Positions 55,279 through 64,000 of a stretch of DNA of 64,000 nt are shown here, one piece after another (within the stretch, counting starts at the first letter, position 1; every line of letters begins with the position of its first letter). The notes under the pieces were generated by a model. It was not told the DNA's origin and searched no databases. It saw only the letters and a list, made by a program, of their open reading frames with translations. Both the position numbers and the translations under genes were made by a program. The stretch is from Deroplatys truncata (taxonomy: Eukaryota > Arthropoda > Insecta > Mantodea > Mantidae), in the NCBI GenBank assembly GCA_030765065.1, contig CM060988.1, positions 178,973,065-179,037,064 on the forward strand. The letters run 5' to 3'.

Positions 55279-55284
55279 ATGAAC
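55279..55284. other. target-site duplication, right copy (ATGAAC)
   Basis: Matches 36376-36381 exactly and directly follows the terminal CT. Confidence 0.8.
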
Positions 55285-55299
55285 CTTTTTCTAAAACTC

Positions 55300-55968
55300 T
55301 CATGCATTACACACACATGACTTTCTCTACTCTTGTACAAACTATTTTTACAAACGCTTATTCTCCATCTACTTCATGTTAATCGATATAAAAATTTGCA
55401 AAAACTATCGTATTGCTAATTTTCTTGTAGGTTAACAAAAATATCTCGGAAATGGTTCACTCAACAAAACAAATCCATATGACATAAATCGTGTGCTTTC
55501 ACGCCCAATATAGAATGGGACGCTAAGAACCATAGTAGTTAAAGAGCGTCCATAAATAAAACTCAATTTAAATTTAACGCGATCTACATTTTTTGTGTAG
55601 TAAAACTTTGTCTATCTCTTACGGTTTACCAGTTATGCCAAAGTCGTTCACAATGAAGAGGATTCTGGGGACATACCCAGAAAATTCATGATATACATTT
55701 CATCTGCCATAAAAGTATCTTAAACATGTGATATTTTAATCAAAATCGTTAGTTATTTTTGAGATAATCAAAATTTTCGAAAAATATCCGACTTTTCTGT
55801 TTTTTGTTATACTGTTCACAGACACAGAATTGTTTTTAAAAATTCTTGATTTTTATTCAGGGGGGCTCAAAACATGTATTTCTTGGTGAAATCTCGGTAT
55901 CGAAATTTTGGGTGGAATGCAATACCTTCTCTACGTACTATGTACGTTGTGGAGAAAGTAAAAATATA
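55300..55968 (-). repeat. ACT repeat, minus orientation, interrupted by a SINE-A tail
   Basis: From CATGACTTTCTCTACTCTTG to GTACGTTGTGGAGAAAGTAA. The usual stretch between ACATAAATTGTGT and AACGCGATCTACATT is broken by a SINE-A 3' fragment. Confidence 0.7.
55498..55572 (+). repeat. 5'-truncated SINE-A insertion
   Basis: TTCACGCCCAATATAGAATG through TCCATAAATAAAACTCAATT is the 3' end of SINE-A without its tRNA head. It sits inside an ACT repeat. 5' truncation points to LINE-type target-primed reverse transcription. Confidence 0.8.
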
Positions 55969-56461
55969 AACTGGAGAGTTCAGCTTTAAGACTTTATTTC
56001 CTATCTCAACGTAATCGCCAACTAAGTGTAACACCATTAACTTCTCAACTTTGCCTCGCTGAAACTGTCTACCTATATTATTTTACATAGCTGGTATGCC
56101 CGTAACTAAATACTGCAAATATGAACTTAGCAACTCCCTTCCTTATATTTTACGTTAACTAATACGACATACGCACCGTGGAGTAATCTGAGAAACTGGA
56201 GAATCGCTTTGTAAGCTCTAACAATATACACCCCCTCAAGAAAATATAGGTCTGCGCTTTAAGAAATTGTAGCATCCAAATTAATGGAGGGAAAAATCTA
56301 TTTTTTACATAAAGATTAAATGGTAACACAGTTTACGTGTTTTGACAGTTTTTCAGATCGTTCATTTTATCAATTGTATAATCTTTTTTTAAAAATATGC
56401 CAAAGTAACAACTTTTTTATACGTGGTGTTTTCAAAATTATGTTTCATACATTGGTTAGAG
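55969..56461. other. unassigned sequence
   Basis: No gene or repeat recognised. Confidence 0.4.
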
Positions 56462-57318
56462 CACTTTTACTTTCTCTACTACGTAAGTAAGTAGGGGAAG
56501 TATTGCATTCCACCCAAAAATTTGATACTGAGATTTCACAGGAAATATATGTTTTCAGGCCCTCTGAATTAAAAAAAAACATTTCTATAAAGAGTTCCCT
56601 GTGCGTGTCTGTATATCTGTGAACAGTATAACTAAAATACGAAAATTCGGATAAATACAAAACTTGGTATTTGCATTCAGTATCTTCCAGAGATGCGACA
56701 CGAAGATTTCAACACAATCCCCCATCAGAGACTAAACTTTACATGAAAGATTTTCGAAAATTTTGATTTTTTCAACAATGCCTCCAATGATTTTGATTAA
56801 AATATAATATATTTAAAATATTTTCTGACAAATGAAATGTATATCCTAAATTGTCTAGGAATATCCCCAAAAGTGCTTTCATCGTGAATGACTTTTGTAT
56901 AACTGGTAATCTGTAACAGATAAACAAAGTTTTTCTACCCAAAAATTGTATATCTGATTTAAACACACAATTTATGTCATACACAATTTTTTGTGGAGTT
57001 TCTTGTTATTTGTTTGAATTATCCAACATATACTTTCTCTCAAGTGGGAATTCATTATTCGTTTTATTCTGTTTTTTCCCCTGGATATGCAGAGAAGAGA
57101 ATGTAATACCCCACATAGCAACCAGCTCTTAAAAGATTTGACTATCGCTTAAAGCCTACCAATTCCCCTTGCACCTATAAGAAAATTAGCAATAAGATAG
57201 TTTCTGCAAATGTTTATCTCGATTATCATAAAGCATATGGAGAATATGCGTTTGTAAAAATAGTTTGTACAAGAGTATAGAAAGTCATGTGAGTGTAATG
57301 CATCAGATTTTTATAAAT
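56462..57318 (+). repeat. ACT repeat, near-complete, head-to-head pair (left member)
   Basis: Starts TTTTACTTTCTCTACTACGT and ends GTGAGTGTAATGCATCAGAT. A reversed copy begins only about 15 bp later, so the pair forms a long imperfect inverted repeat. Confidence 0.75.
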
Positions 57319-57331
57319 ATGTATAAAAAAT

Positions 57332-58078
57332 CTTATGTGTTACACTCACATGACTTTCTGTACTCTTGTACAAATTATTTTTACAAACGCCTATTCTACA
57401 TATGCTTCAAGTTAATCGAGATATCGAGATGTTAATCTTATTGCTAATTTTCTTGTCGATGCAAGGGGAATTGGTAGGCTTTAAGCGATAGTCAAATATT
57501 TTAAGAGCTGGTTGCTATGTGGAGTATTCCGCTTTCTTTGCATTACCAGGACAAAAAGAATTGAATAACGAATTTGAGAAAAAGTATAAGTATTGGAAAA
57601 TTTAAGGGAATAACAAGAAACATCTCGAAAATGATCCACTCAACAAACAAAATGTATATTACATAAATTGTGTATTTTAACGCGATCTACATTTTTTGTG
57701 TAGTACAAGTTTGTCTATCTCTTATGGTTTACCAGTTATGCAAAAGTCGTTCACAATGAAGAATACTTTTGGAGACATTCCCAGAAAATTCGAAATATAC
57801 ATTTCATTTGTCATGAAAATATCTTAAACACATGATATTTGAATCAATATCGTTAGAGGCATTTTTGAGAAATAAAATTTTCAAAAAATGTTCCATGTAA
57901 AGGGTAGTCTGGGGTGGGGGTTTTTCTTGAAAATCTTCGTGTCGCATCTCTGGAAGATACTGAACCTAAATACTAAGTTTGGTGTTTATCCGACTGTTCG
58001 TTTCTGAGTTATGCTGTTCACAGACACACACACGGACATGTTTCCAAAAATGCTTACTATACGTAGTAGAGAAAGTAA
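57332..58078 (-). repeat. ACT repeat, minus orientation (right member of the pair)
   Basis: Begins TCTTATGTGTTACACTCACA and ends TACGTAGTAGAGAAAGTAAA. It lacks about 100 bp between the CA microsatellite and the terminus (ACATGTTTCCAAAAATGCTT joins directly to ACTATACGTAG). Confidence 0.75.
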
Positions 58079-58725
58079 AAATAGTGGTATCGTCTCATCA
58101 CTATTAAAAATGTTTCTTTTTTGGCTGAGGATGGCACAAAACACTAGGTGAGTAGTAGAGAAGCTAAAACGTACTGAGTATGTAGTTAGAACCAGTTGCA
58201 CGTAACGGACCATTTTTCATGTCGGTTCCTCTGACATAACCAAGCAATATTTGCATGTGGCAAGTACAAACACCGCATTGTCCATTTAAATGTGGTTGGA
58301 AACAGGTGGTGGTGAGACCTCGAGCAGAGGTGAGCCTAAAGCCAGGCACTAGTTGATGTTTTACTGTAATGTATATGTGCGCAAGCGCAGAGATAAAACT
58401 CGGTTATAATGTGTACTTTACATCAATTGTGACCTGTTATCTGCTACATTTATTGTGTTTGCTTTGCATTGTGCGTCGTCGTTTCTGAAATGCAGGCACC
58501 CTACTCTCAATTTCACGCTCATAATTACATCTGCAACTCAAAAGTACCGCCCGCTCTCCGAGTGCAGTAATTGCAGTCCGACAAATGTTAGTTATTCACG
58601 GCTGCCGCGTTCACATGAACTTTTGACACTTGGATGGCGAGCGACGCAATCTGTTGGTGCCTACCTCCCTAAATGTCCTCTCGACTCCACGTTAAAATAT
58701 TTCATTGCGTACATTATCTTAGAAA
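58079..58725. other. unassigned sequence
   Basis: About 650 bp with an open frame at 58455-58790 lacking any recognised motif. Nothing assigned. Confidence 0.4.
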
Positions 58726-58795
58726 AACAAACTGATGTGTTACATTCACATACTTTTTTTGCCCTCTATCCTTACAAACTATCCGTATGAAAGCT
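58726..58795 (-). repeat. ACT repeat distal-end scrap
   Basis: CTGATGTGTTACATTCACAT through ACAAACTATCCGTATGAAAG is the minus-strand distal end, abutting the next, plus-strand copy. Confidence 0.55.
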
Positions 58796-59654
58796 TATTA
58801 CTTTCTCTACTACGTATAGTAAGTAGGGGAAGTATTGTATTCCACTCAAAAATTCGATACCGAGATTTCACCGAAAATACATGTTTTGAGACCCCCTGAA
58901 TCCAAAAAAAACATTTTTGTAAACATGTCCGTGTGTGTGTGTGTGTGTCTGTGTGTCTGTGAACAGCATAACTCAGAAACGAACAGTCGGATAAACACCA
59001 AACTTGGTATTTAGGTTCAGTATCTTCCAGAGATGCGACACGAAGGTTTTCAAGAAAATCTCCCCAACCCAGACTACCCTTTACATGGAACATTTTTCGA
59101 AAATGTTAATTTTCTCAAAAATGCCTCTAACGATATTGATTAAAATATCATGTGTTTAAGATATTTTCATGACAAATGAAATGTATATTTCGAATTTTCT
59201 GGGAATGTCTCCAAAAGTATTCTTCATTGTGAACGACTTTTGCATAAGTGGTAAACCATAAGAGATGGACAAAATTTTACTACACAAAAATGTAGATCGC
59301 GTTAAAATACACAATTTATGTCGTATTTATTTTTGTTGAGTGAAGCGTTTTCCAGATATTGCTTGTTATTCTCTTTAATTTTCCAATACTTATACTTTTT
59401 CTCAAACGGGCTATTCATTTTTTTATGTCCTGGACATACAAAGAGAATAGAATACTCCACATAGCAACCAGTTCTTAAAATATTTGACTATCGCTTAAAA
59501 CTTACCAATTCCCTTTGCATCTACAAGAAAATTATCAATAAGATTGACATCTTGATATCTCGATTAACATGAAGCATATGGAGAATAAGCCTTTGTAAAA
59601 ATAGTTTTACAAGAGTAGAGAAAGTCATGTGAATGTAACACATCATAATTTTTT
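58796..59654 (+). repeat. ACT repeat, best consensus-like copy
   Basis: Starts TTACTTTCTCTACTACGTAT and ends GTGAATGTAACACATCATAA. In order: GTATTCCACTCAAAAATTCG, the TG microsatellite (about 58931-58960), GAACAGTCGGATAAACACCA, GTCTCCAAAAGTATTCTTCA and ACATGAAGCATATGGAGAAT. Useful as a reference for the others. Confidence 0.85.
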
Positions 59655-59679
59655 TCTATGTAGTCCATTTTAATTGAGA

Positions 59680-60340
59680 TATGCTAGCCTTAAAATTCCA
59701 TATAATCGAGAGAAAGAACTGAAAATCGATAGGACTTGAATCAAGAATGACTAAGTATTGGACAATTCAAACCATTAATAACGTGTTTTAAATCCTTCTA
59801 CACTTTCTGATTGGTACGTTTTCTGTATAAAACGTTTATACAAAATTCCTTCTGAATGAAGAGGACTTTACAAGCTATTCCCACAAAATTGTTACGTAAA
59901 TATCTTTCATATAGGATATTTTAATCAAAACCGTTAAAGCAATTTTCGCTAAAATAAAAAATTTCGAAAAATGTTCCCTGTATAGGGGACTTTGGGTGAG
60001 GAATTTTCTTGAAGATCTTCATGTTGCATTTTTGCAAGAAACTGAACTTAAATACCAAGTTTAGTGTTTATCCAAAACAAATCATTTTCTACAAATATCG
60101 GTATCGAATTTTTTGGTGGAACGCAATACATTCTCTACCTACATGGTATTTAAGTTCAATGCCTTCCAAAGATGAGGCACGAAAAATTTCAAGAAAATCC
60201 TCCACCCTCAAAATACCATTTTTATGGAAACTTTTACGAAACTTTAAATTTTGTAAAAATAATGGCTCAAATGAATTTGATTAAAATCCCATATACGTAT
60301 GTAAGATATTTACATGAAAAATAAAATGTTTATCTTGAGT
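59680..60340. repeat. two divergent ACT variants in inverted arrangement
   Basis: 59680-60130 follows the minus-strand variant order (ACTGAAAATCGATAGGACTT, ACAAAATTCCTTCTGAATGA, GAACTTAAATACCAAGTTTA). 60140-60340 turns to plus orientation (GTATTTAAGTTCAATGCCTT, TCAAGAAAATCCTCCACCCT). Confidence 0.5.
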
Positions 60341-60644
60341 CTTATTTTTTGTTTTCTCTATTTTATTTTACGTCGCTCTAACTCCTTGTTCATATCGCGA
60401 CGGATCTGTTGGTGGATAATTCTTAGAACGATTTTTGATGGACAGTTAGTCTTCTAGGTCTCATCCCTGTAACCACCTGCTTCATGCCGTGCACACAGAG
60501 ACCTCCAGCGCATGGCAGCCGGATCTTTTGCTTCGTACCGTGCAGATGGCGTTAGGGTGCCGTCCAATCTAACTGCTTACATTGTCTGCGGATAGATGGC
60601 ATAGCATTCGCTATTACCATTTATTTTTCATTTTACTGTTGTTT
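60341..60644. other. unassigned sequence
   Basis: GC-richer stretch without gene or repeat signature. Confidence 0.35.
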
Positions 60645-60880
60645 TAGACTTCTGGGAATAGGCTGTGAAGTTCTCTTCGTTTCGAATCAGTTTTGCATAA
60701 ACCTACCACACAAAAGTGATACAGATCTTTAAAAAACACAGTTTATTTCAATTTTTTTATGTTCGGAGACATCCGTTATTATTGGTTTGAATTTTTCAAA
60801 ACTTTGGTTATTTTTAATGTACTGTCGTTATTTAGCTCTTTCTCGTGATATCATGGAAGGCGTATGGAATTTCAACTGAA
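60645..60880 (+). repeat. ACT divergent variant fragment
   Basis: GGGAATAGGCTGTGAAGTTC, then the CACAGTTTATTTCAA block and GAGACATCCGTTATTATTGG match the variant at 2806-3480 in the same orientation. Confidence 0.5.
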
Positions 60881-60882
60881 TA

Positions 60883-61140
60883 AATTGAGTTTTATTTATG
60901 GACGCTTTTTAACTGTTGTGGTCCTTAGCGTCCCATTCTATATTGGACGTGAAAGACCGGTAATCTTGCTCAAAGGCCTCTTTATCAGGCTTAAGGTTCT
61001 TTTACGTGCCATAAATCTACGATCACCGGCTTTATTTCTCTTCCGAAGGAAGCCATGCTAAGGATATTTACGCCCGAAAAAGTCAATCACCCTCCGTCAA
61101 CTAGAGTGTAGCTTGGTAACCACTACGCCATGGAGGACGA
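60883..61140 (-). repeat. SINE-A copy, older
   Basis: Starts at its tail (AATAAATTGAGTTTTATTTA on the plus strand) and ends at the head near GGTAACCACTACGCCATGGA (A-box inverted). The B-box region is degraded (CCGTCAACTAGAGTG) with a small deletion. Confidence 0.75.
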
Positions 61141-61271
61141 CAGGAATTTCGAGGGCAGCATAATATAGTGACATCTGAATAACGACTCATTTGTCTGTAT
61201 ATGTCTTATATCCACAAGTAAATGTTTAACGTAGCTATTTCTGAACTATTTCGATCAACATGAACCAGATA
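61141..61271 (+). repeat. ACT variant, left half of a copy split by Tc1 copy 2
   Basis: TCGATCAACATGAACCAGATA immediately before the Tc1 element and GAAAAATAATCTTTCGTAGG then AATAGTTTGTAG after it together follow the distal ACT-repeat sequence (GATTAACATGAAGCATATGG, GAGAATAAGCGTTTGTAAAA, ATAGTTTGTAC). Confidence 0.5.
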
Positions 61272-62493
61272 CACTATGTGATCAAAAATATCCGGACACC
61301 ACACAAACATACGTCTTTCATCTGCTGCCACCTACTGCCTGGTACTCATTATCCGCGACCTCGGTAGTCATTCGACATCGTGAAACAGCAGAATGGGACG
61401 CTCCGTGGAACTCACGGACTTCGAACGTGGTCAGGTGATTGGGTGTCACTTGTGTCAGAAGTCTGTCCACACTCCTAAACATCCCTAGGTCCACTGTTTC
61501 TGATGTGATATTGAAGTGGAAACACGAAGGAACATGTACAGTACAAAAGCGTACAGGCCGACCTCGTCTGTTGACTGACAGAGACCGCCGACTTTTGAAG
61601 AGGGTCGTAAAGAGTAATAGGCAGACATCTAACCAGACTATCACACAGGAATTACAAACTGCATCAGGATTCACTCCAAGTACTATGACAGTTAGGCGTG
61701 AGGTGAGAAACCTTGGATTCCATGGTCGAGCGGCTGCTCATAAGCCACACATCACGCTGGAAAATGCCAAACGAAGGCCTCGCTTGGTGTAAGGAGCGTC
61801 AACATTACACGACTGAACAGTGGCAAAACGTTGTGCGGAGTGACGAATCACGGCACACAATGTGGCGATCCGATGGCATGGTGTAAGTATGGCGAATGCC
61901 CGGTGAACGTCATCTGCCAGCGTGTGTAGTGCCAACAATGAAATTCGGAGGTGATGGTGTTATGGTGTGGTCGTGTTTTTTTCTGAAGGGGGCTTGCATC
62001 CCTTGTTTTGCGTTGCATGATCACAGCGCAGACCTACATTGATATTTTAAGCACCTTCTTGCTTCCCACTGTTGAAGAGCAATTCGGGGATGGCGATTGC
62101 ATTTTTCAACACGATCGAGCACTTGTTCATACTGCACGAGCTGTGGCGGGTGGTTATACGACAATAACATCCCTGTAATGGACTGGCTTGCACAGAGTCC
62201 TGACTTGAATCCTATAGAACACCTTTGGGATGTTTTGGAACGCCGACTTCGTGCCAGGCCTCACCGACCTACATCGATACCTCTCCTCAGTTCCGCACTC
62301 CGTGAAGAATGGGCTGCCATTCCCCAAGAAACCTTCCAGCACCTGATTGAAAGTATGCCTGCGAGAGTGAACGCTGTCGTCAAGGCTAAGGGTTGGCCAA
62401 CACCATATTGACTTCCAGCATTACCGATGGAGGGCGCCACGAACTTGTACGTCATTTTCAGCCAGGTGTCCGGATACTTTTGATCACGTAGTG
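61272..62493 (+). mobile_element. Tc1 element, copy 2
   Basis: Left core TGATCAAAAATATCCGGACA and right inverted core at 62467-62486, with TA at 61270-61271 and 62494-62495. At 1222 bp it is the same family as the 7582 copy and inserted into an ACT repeat. Confidence 0.92.
61393..62411 (+). pseudogene. Tc1 transposase (DD34E), copy 2, frameshifted
   Basis: This copy keeps the start codon at 61393 (MGRSVELTDFERGQVIGCHL). An 11-bp deletion near 61471, compared with copy 1, shifts the frame. The helix-turn-helix and linker resume as STLLNIPRSTVSDVILKWKH and GRPRLLTDRDRRLLKR. Further frame breaks follow near 61790 and within the DDE core. The region of the first catalytic aspartate is legible as RSDESRHTMW, the second aspartate box as FQHDRALVHTA, and the final E box as SPDLNPIEHLWDVLERRL, intact. 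The C-terminus (ARVNAVVKAKGWPTPY) is complete, unlike copy 1. The two copies carry different lesions, so they decayed independently. Confidence 0.85.
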
Positions 62494-62495
62494 TA

Positions 62496-63010
62496 GAAAA
62501 ATAATCTTTCGTAGGAATAGTTTGTAGTAACCATATAAAAATAAACAATAGTGAGTAGAAAAATCATGTGAATGTAACACATGGGATTTTTACCTTCTCT
62601 AATACTTATATATATTAAGGAGCGGAAACGTTGCTTTAGAAAAAGGTGTGTGTATTTTTGTGCGCGCGCATGTTTGTGTGTCGCATATATAACAAACTGT
62701 TATTTAAATTCAGTACCTTCAAAAGATGAGACACAAAGATTTTCCAAAGAAATCTTCTACCCTTAAAATAACGTTTACATAGAAAAATTGTCGTTATTTG
62801 TTATTTTCTGAAAAAATGGCCCTGATGATTTGATTATGATATTTGCATGGAGAATGAAATCACACCTTTATTTTCTCCAAGTGTCCTCTCTCGTAGATTT
62901 CGCAAAAATATACAATTTATATTAAATAAAAGTTCTTGTGGCGTTAAGCAATTCCTAGATATTCTTTTTTATGGGTTTGAATTTATAAATACTATACTTT
63001 ATTTTCTGTA
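62496..63010 (+). repeat. ACT repeats: right half of the split copy and a divergent variant
   Basis: ATCATGTGAATGTAACACAT at 62560 is the distal end of the copy that holds Tc1. From 62600 a divergent plus-strand variant follows (ATTTAAATTCAGTACCTTCA, AAAGATGAGACACAAAGATT, ACGTTTACATAGAAAAATTG). Confidence 0.5.
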
Positions 63011-63607
63011 CTACGGTGCGGACCATTTCAAAGATACTGGCGTTCTATCGGGCCGGACGGCACGCGTTTACTGGGGAGAACCGACCGCTCTCTTCGGGAA
63101 GAAAATATATCTCCACACACGCTGTGTCGGCCGGTTGGTTCCTGTGATACTGTCTTGTTGAAAACACGCGAGTTACTATAAATCCCTAGTTTACAATGGT
63201 GCTATTCAGTATAGAGCAACGAATGATGTAATTTTTATCCTGGAGAGGGGGGGTATTCAATCTGCCTAGTACTTCCACAGAGGCGCATGACTAAGGTGTC
63301 GGAGAAATGCCTAGCAAGCACAGCGTTCGATAACGAAGGACCCTGAAAGCTGTAAGCAGGATGCTTGTTATCATGGCTAGCGTAAGGCAATATACATTTA
63401 TCAACACAGTGTGTTGTAGCTTCCTTCCCGAATGTAAATAAAAAGACAATCTAGAATGAATGGACGTTAAATTTCAGCTATGAGGCACATGATTTGGTCT
63501 AAGTTCAGTGATTAATGCCGTTACCGCATTAGTACTCTTCGGAGTGAACGCCGAGCCTATTAGGCAACTTCTCCGCCATACGTGTATTGCTTACGTCGTT
63601 CCTTAGT
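63011..63607. other. unassigned sequence
   Basis: No gene or repeat recognised. The frame at 62847-63161 has no motif. Confidence 0.4.
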
Positions 63608-63893
63608 CGCCCTCCGTGGTGTAGTGGTTACCATGCTAGCGTCTAATTTCCAACGTCGCGGGTTCAAACCCGGCGGAGGGCGATGGATTTTTTTCGGGCG
63701 TAAAAATCCTTGCCTTCCTTCGGAAGGGAAGTAAAGCCGGCGGACCCGTGTCGTTGATTTACGGCACGTAAAACAACCTCGAGCCTAATAAAGAGGCCTC
63801 TGAGCAAAATTACCGGACTTTCACGCCCAATATAGAATGGGACGCTAAGGACCACAGCAGTTAAAGAGTGTCCATAAATAAAAACAATTTACT
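63608..63893 (+). repeat. SINE-A copy, most complete tRNA-like head
   Basis: The head CGCCCTCCGTGGTGTAGTGG pairs at its acceptor stem with GGCGGAGGGCG (7 bp perfect), and GTCGCGGGTTCAAACCCGGC forms a perfect T arm. Its A and B boxes are canonical. The anticodon stem is no longer paired, so it is a SINE head and not a functional tRNA. The tail has the conserved hairpin GGACGCT/AGCGTCC (here with AGTGTCC) and ends AAATAAAAACAATTT. Confidence 0.88.
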
Positions 63894-63954
63894 TACGCCC
63901 TTCGCTTAGAGCTGACATTTCCTTCAAAACATTTGCTCAAAATAAATGCCATGA

Positions 63955-64000
63955 ACACTAGTAGTAAGTAGAGATAGTATTGCATTGCACTCAAAATTTT
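63955..64000 (+). repeat. ACT repeat start, cut by the window end
   Basis: AGTAGTAAGTAGAGATAGTA and TTGCATTGCACTCAAAATTT match the proximal end of the family after the ACGTATAG motif. Confidence 0.5.

Overview
This window is intergenic, repeat-dense nuclear DNA from an animal, almost certainly an arthropod and most likely an insect with a large genome. The evidence is several mariner and Tc1 relics, a DUF4817-type insect IS630/Tc1/mariner element, tRNA-headed SINEs, jockey-like LINE debris, a heat-shock-type promoter remnant, microsatellites and about 64 kb without a recognisable intact host gene. There are no bacterial operons, rRNA genes, convincing tRNA genes or CRISPR arrays.

Layout. 1-17.6 kb: decayed DNA transposons. 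These are a Tc1 N-terminal relic; a deleted mariner with TIRs at 737-1623; a DUF4817-type C-terminal relic; a mariner (about 4980-7228) split by a second mariner (5467-6741); a Tc1 element at 7582-8798 followed directly by a 60-bp minisatellite; and a DUF4817-type element at 13196-14525. Between them lie GC-rich tRNA-headed SINEs (here 'SINE-B') and copies of a dispersed non-coding repeat (here the 'ACT repeat', about 0.85 kb, with ACTTTCTCTACT at one end and an AGTAGAGAAAGT-type motif at the other). 17.6-28.3 kb: a nearly 10-kb satellite of 76-bp monomers with higher-order structure, flanked by SINE-B sequence. 28.3-36.4 kb: SINE-A copies, a heat-shock-element promoter region whose downstream coding sequence is absent, ACT repeats and LINE fragments. 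36.38-55.28 kb: one 18.9-kb palindromic mobile element. 55.3-64 kb: many ACT repeats in both orientations, SINE-A copies and a second Tc1 element.

The palindromic element (36382-55278) is the most notable object. It is flanked by the 6-bp direct repeat ATGAAC, begins AG and ends CT, and has two near-identical inverted arms of about 6.63 kb. Each arm carries a GC-rich subterminal block, recurring AT-rich subterminal repeats, an embedded ACT repeat, and a small two-exon gene for a 124-residue protein with a visible CCAAT/TATA promoter. The centre holds 71-bp tandem repeats in mirror orientation around an array of roughly 184 copies of a 21-bp unit that is open in reading frames on both strands. 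A second gene (155 codons, C2HC zinc-finger-like) is intact only at the inner edge of the right arm. Size, 6-bp duplication and AG/CT ends match Polinton/Maverick elements, but no Polinton polymerase, integrase, ATPase or capsid gene is visible. I infer a non-autonomous Polinton-like or fold-back element that may be undescribed.

No metabolic or developmental pathway is encoded here. The functional units are mobile-element genes, nearly all broken, apart from the two small gene types of the palindromic element.
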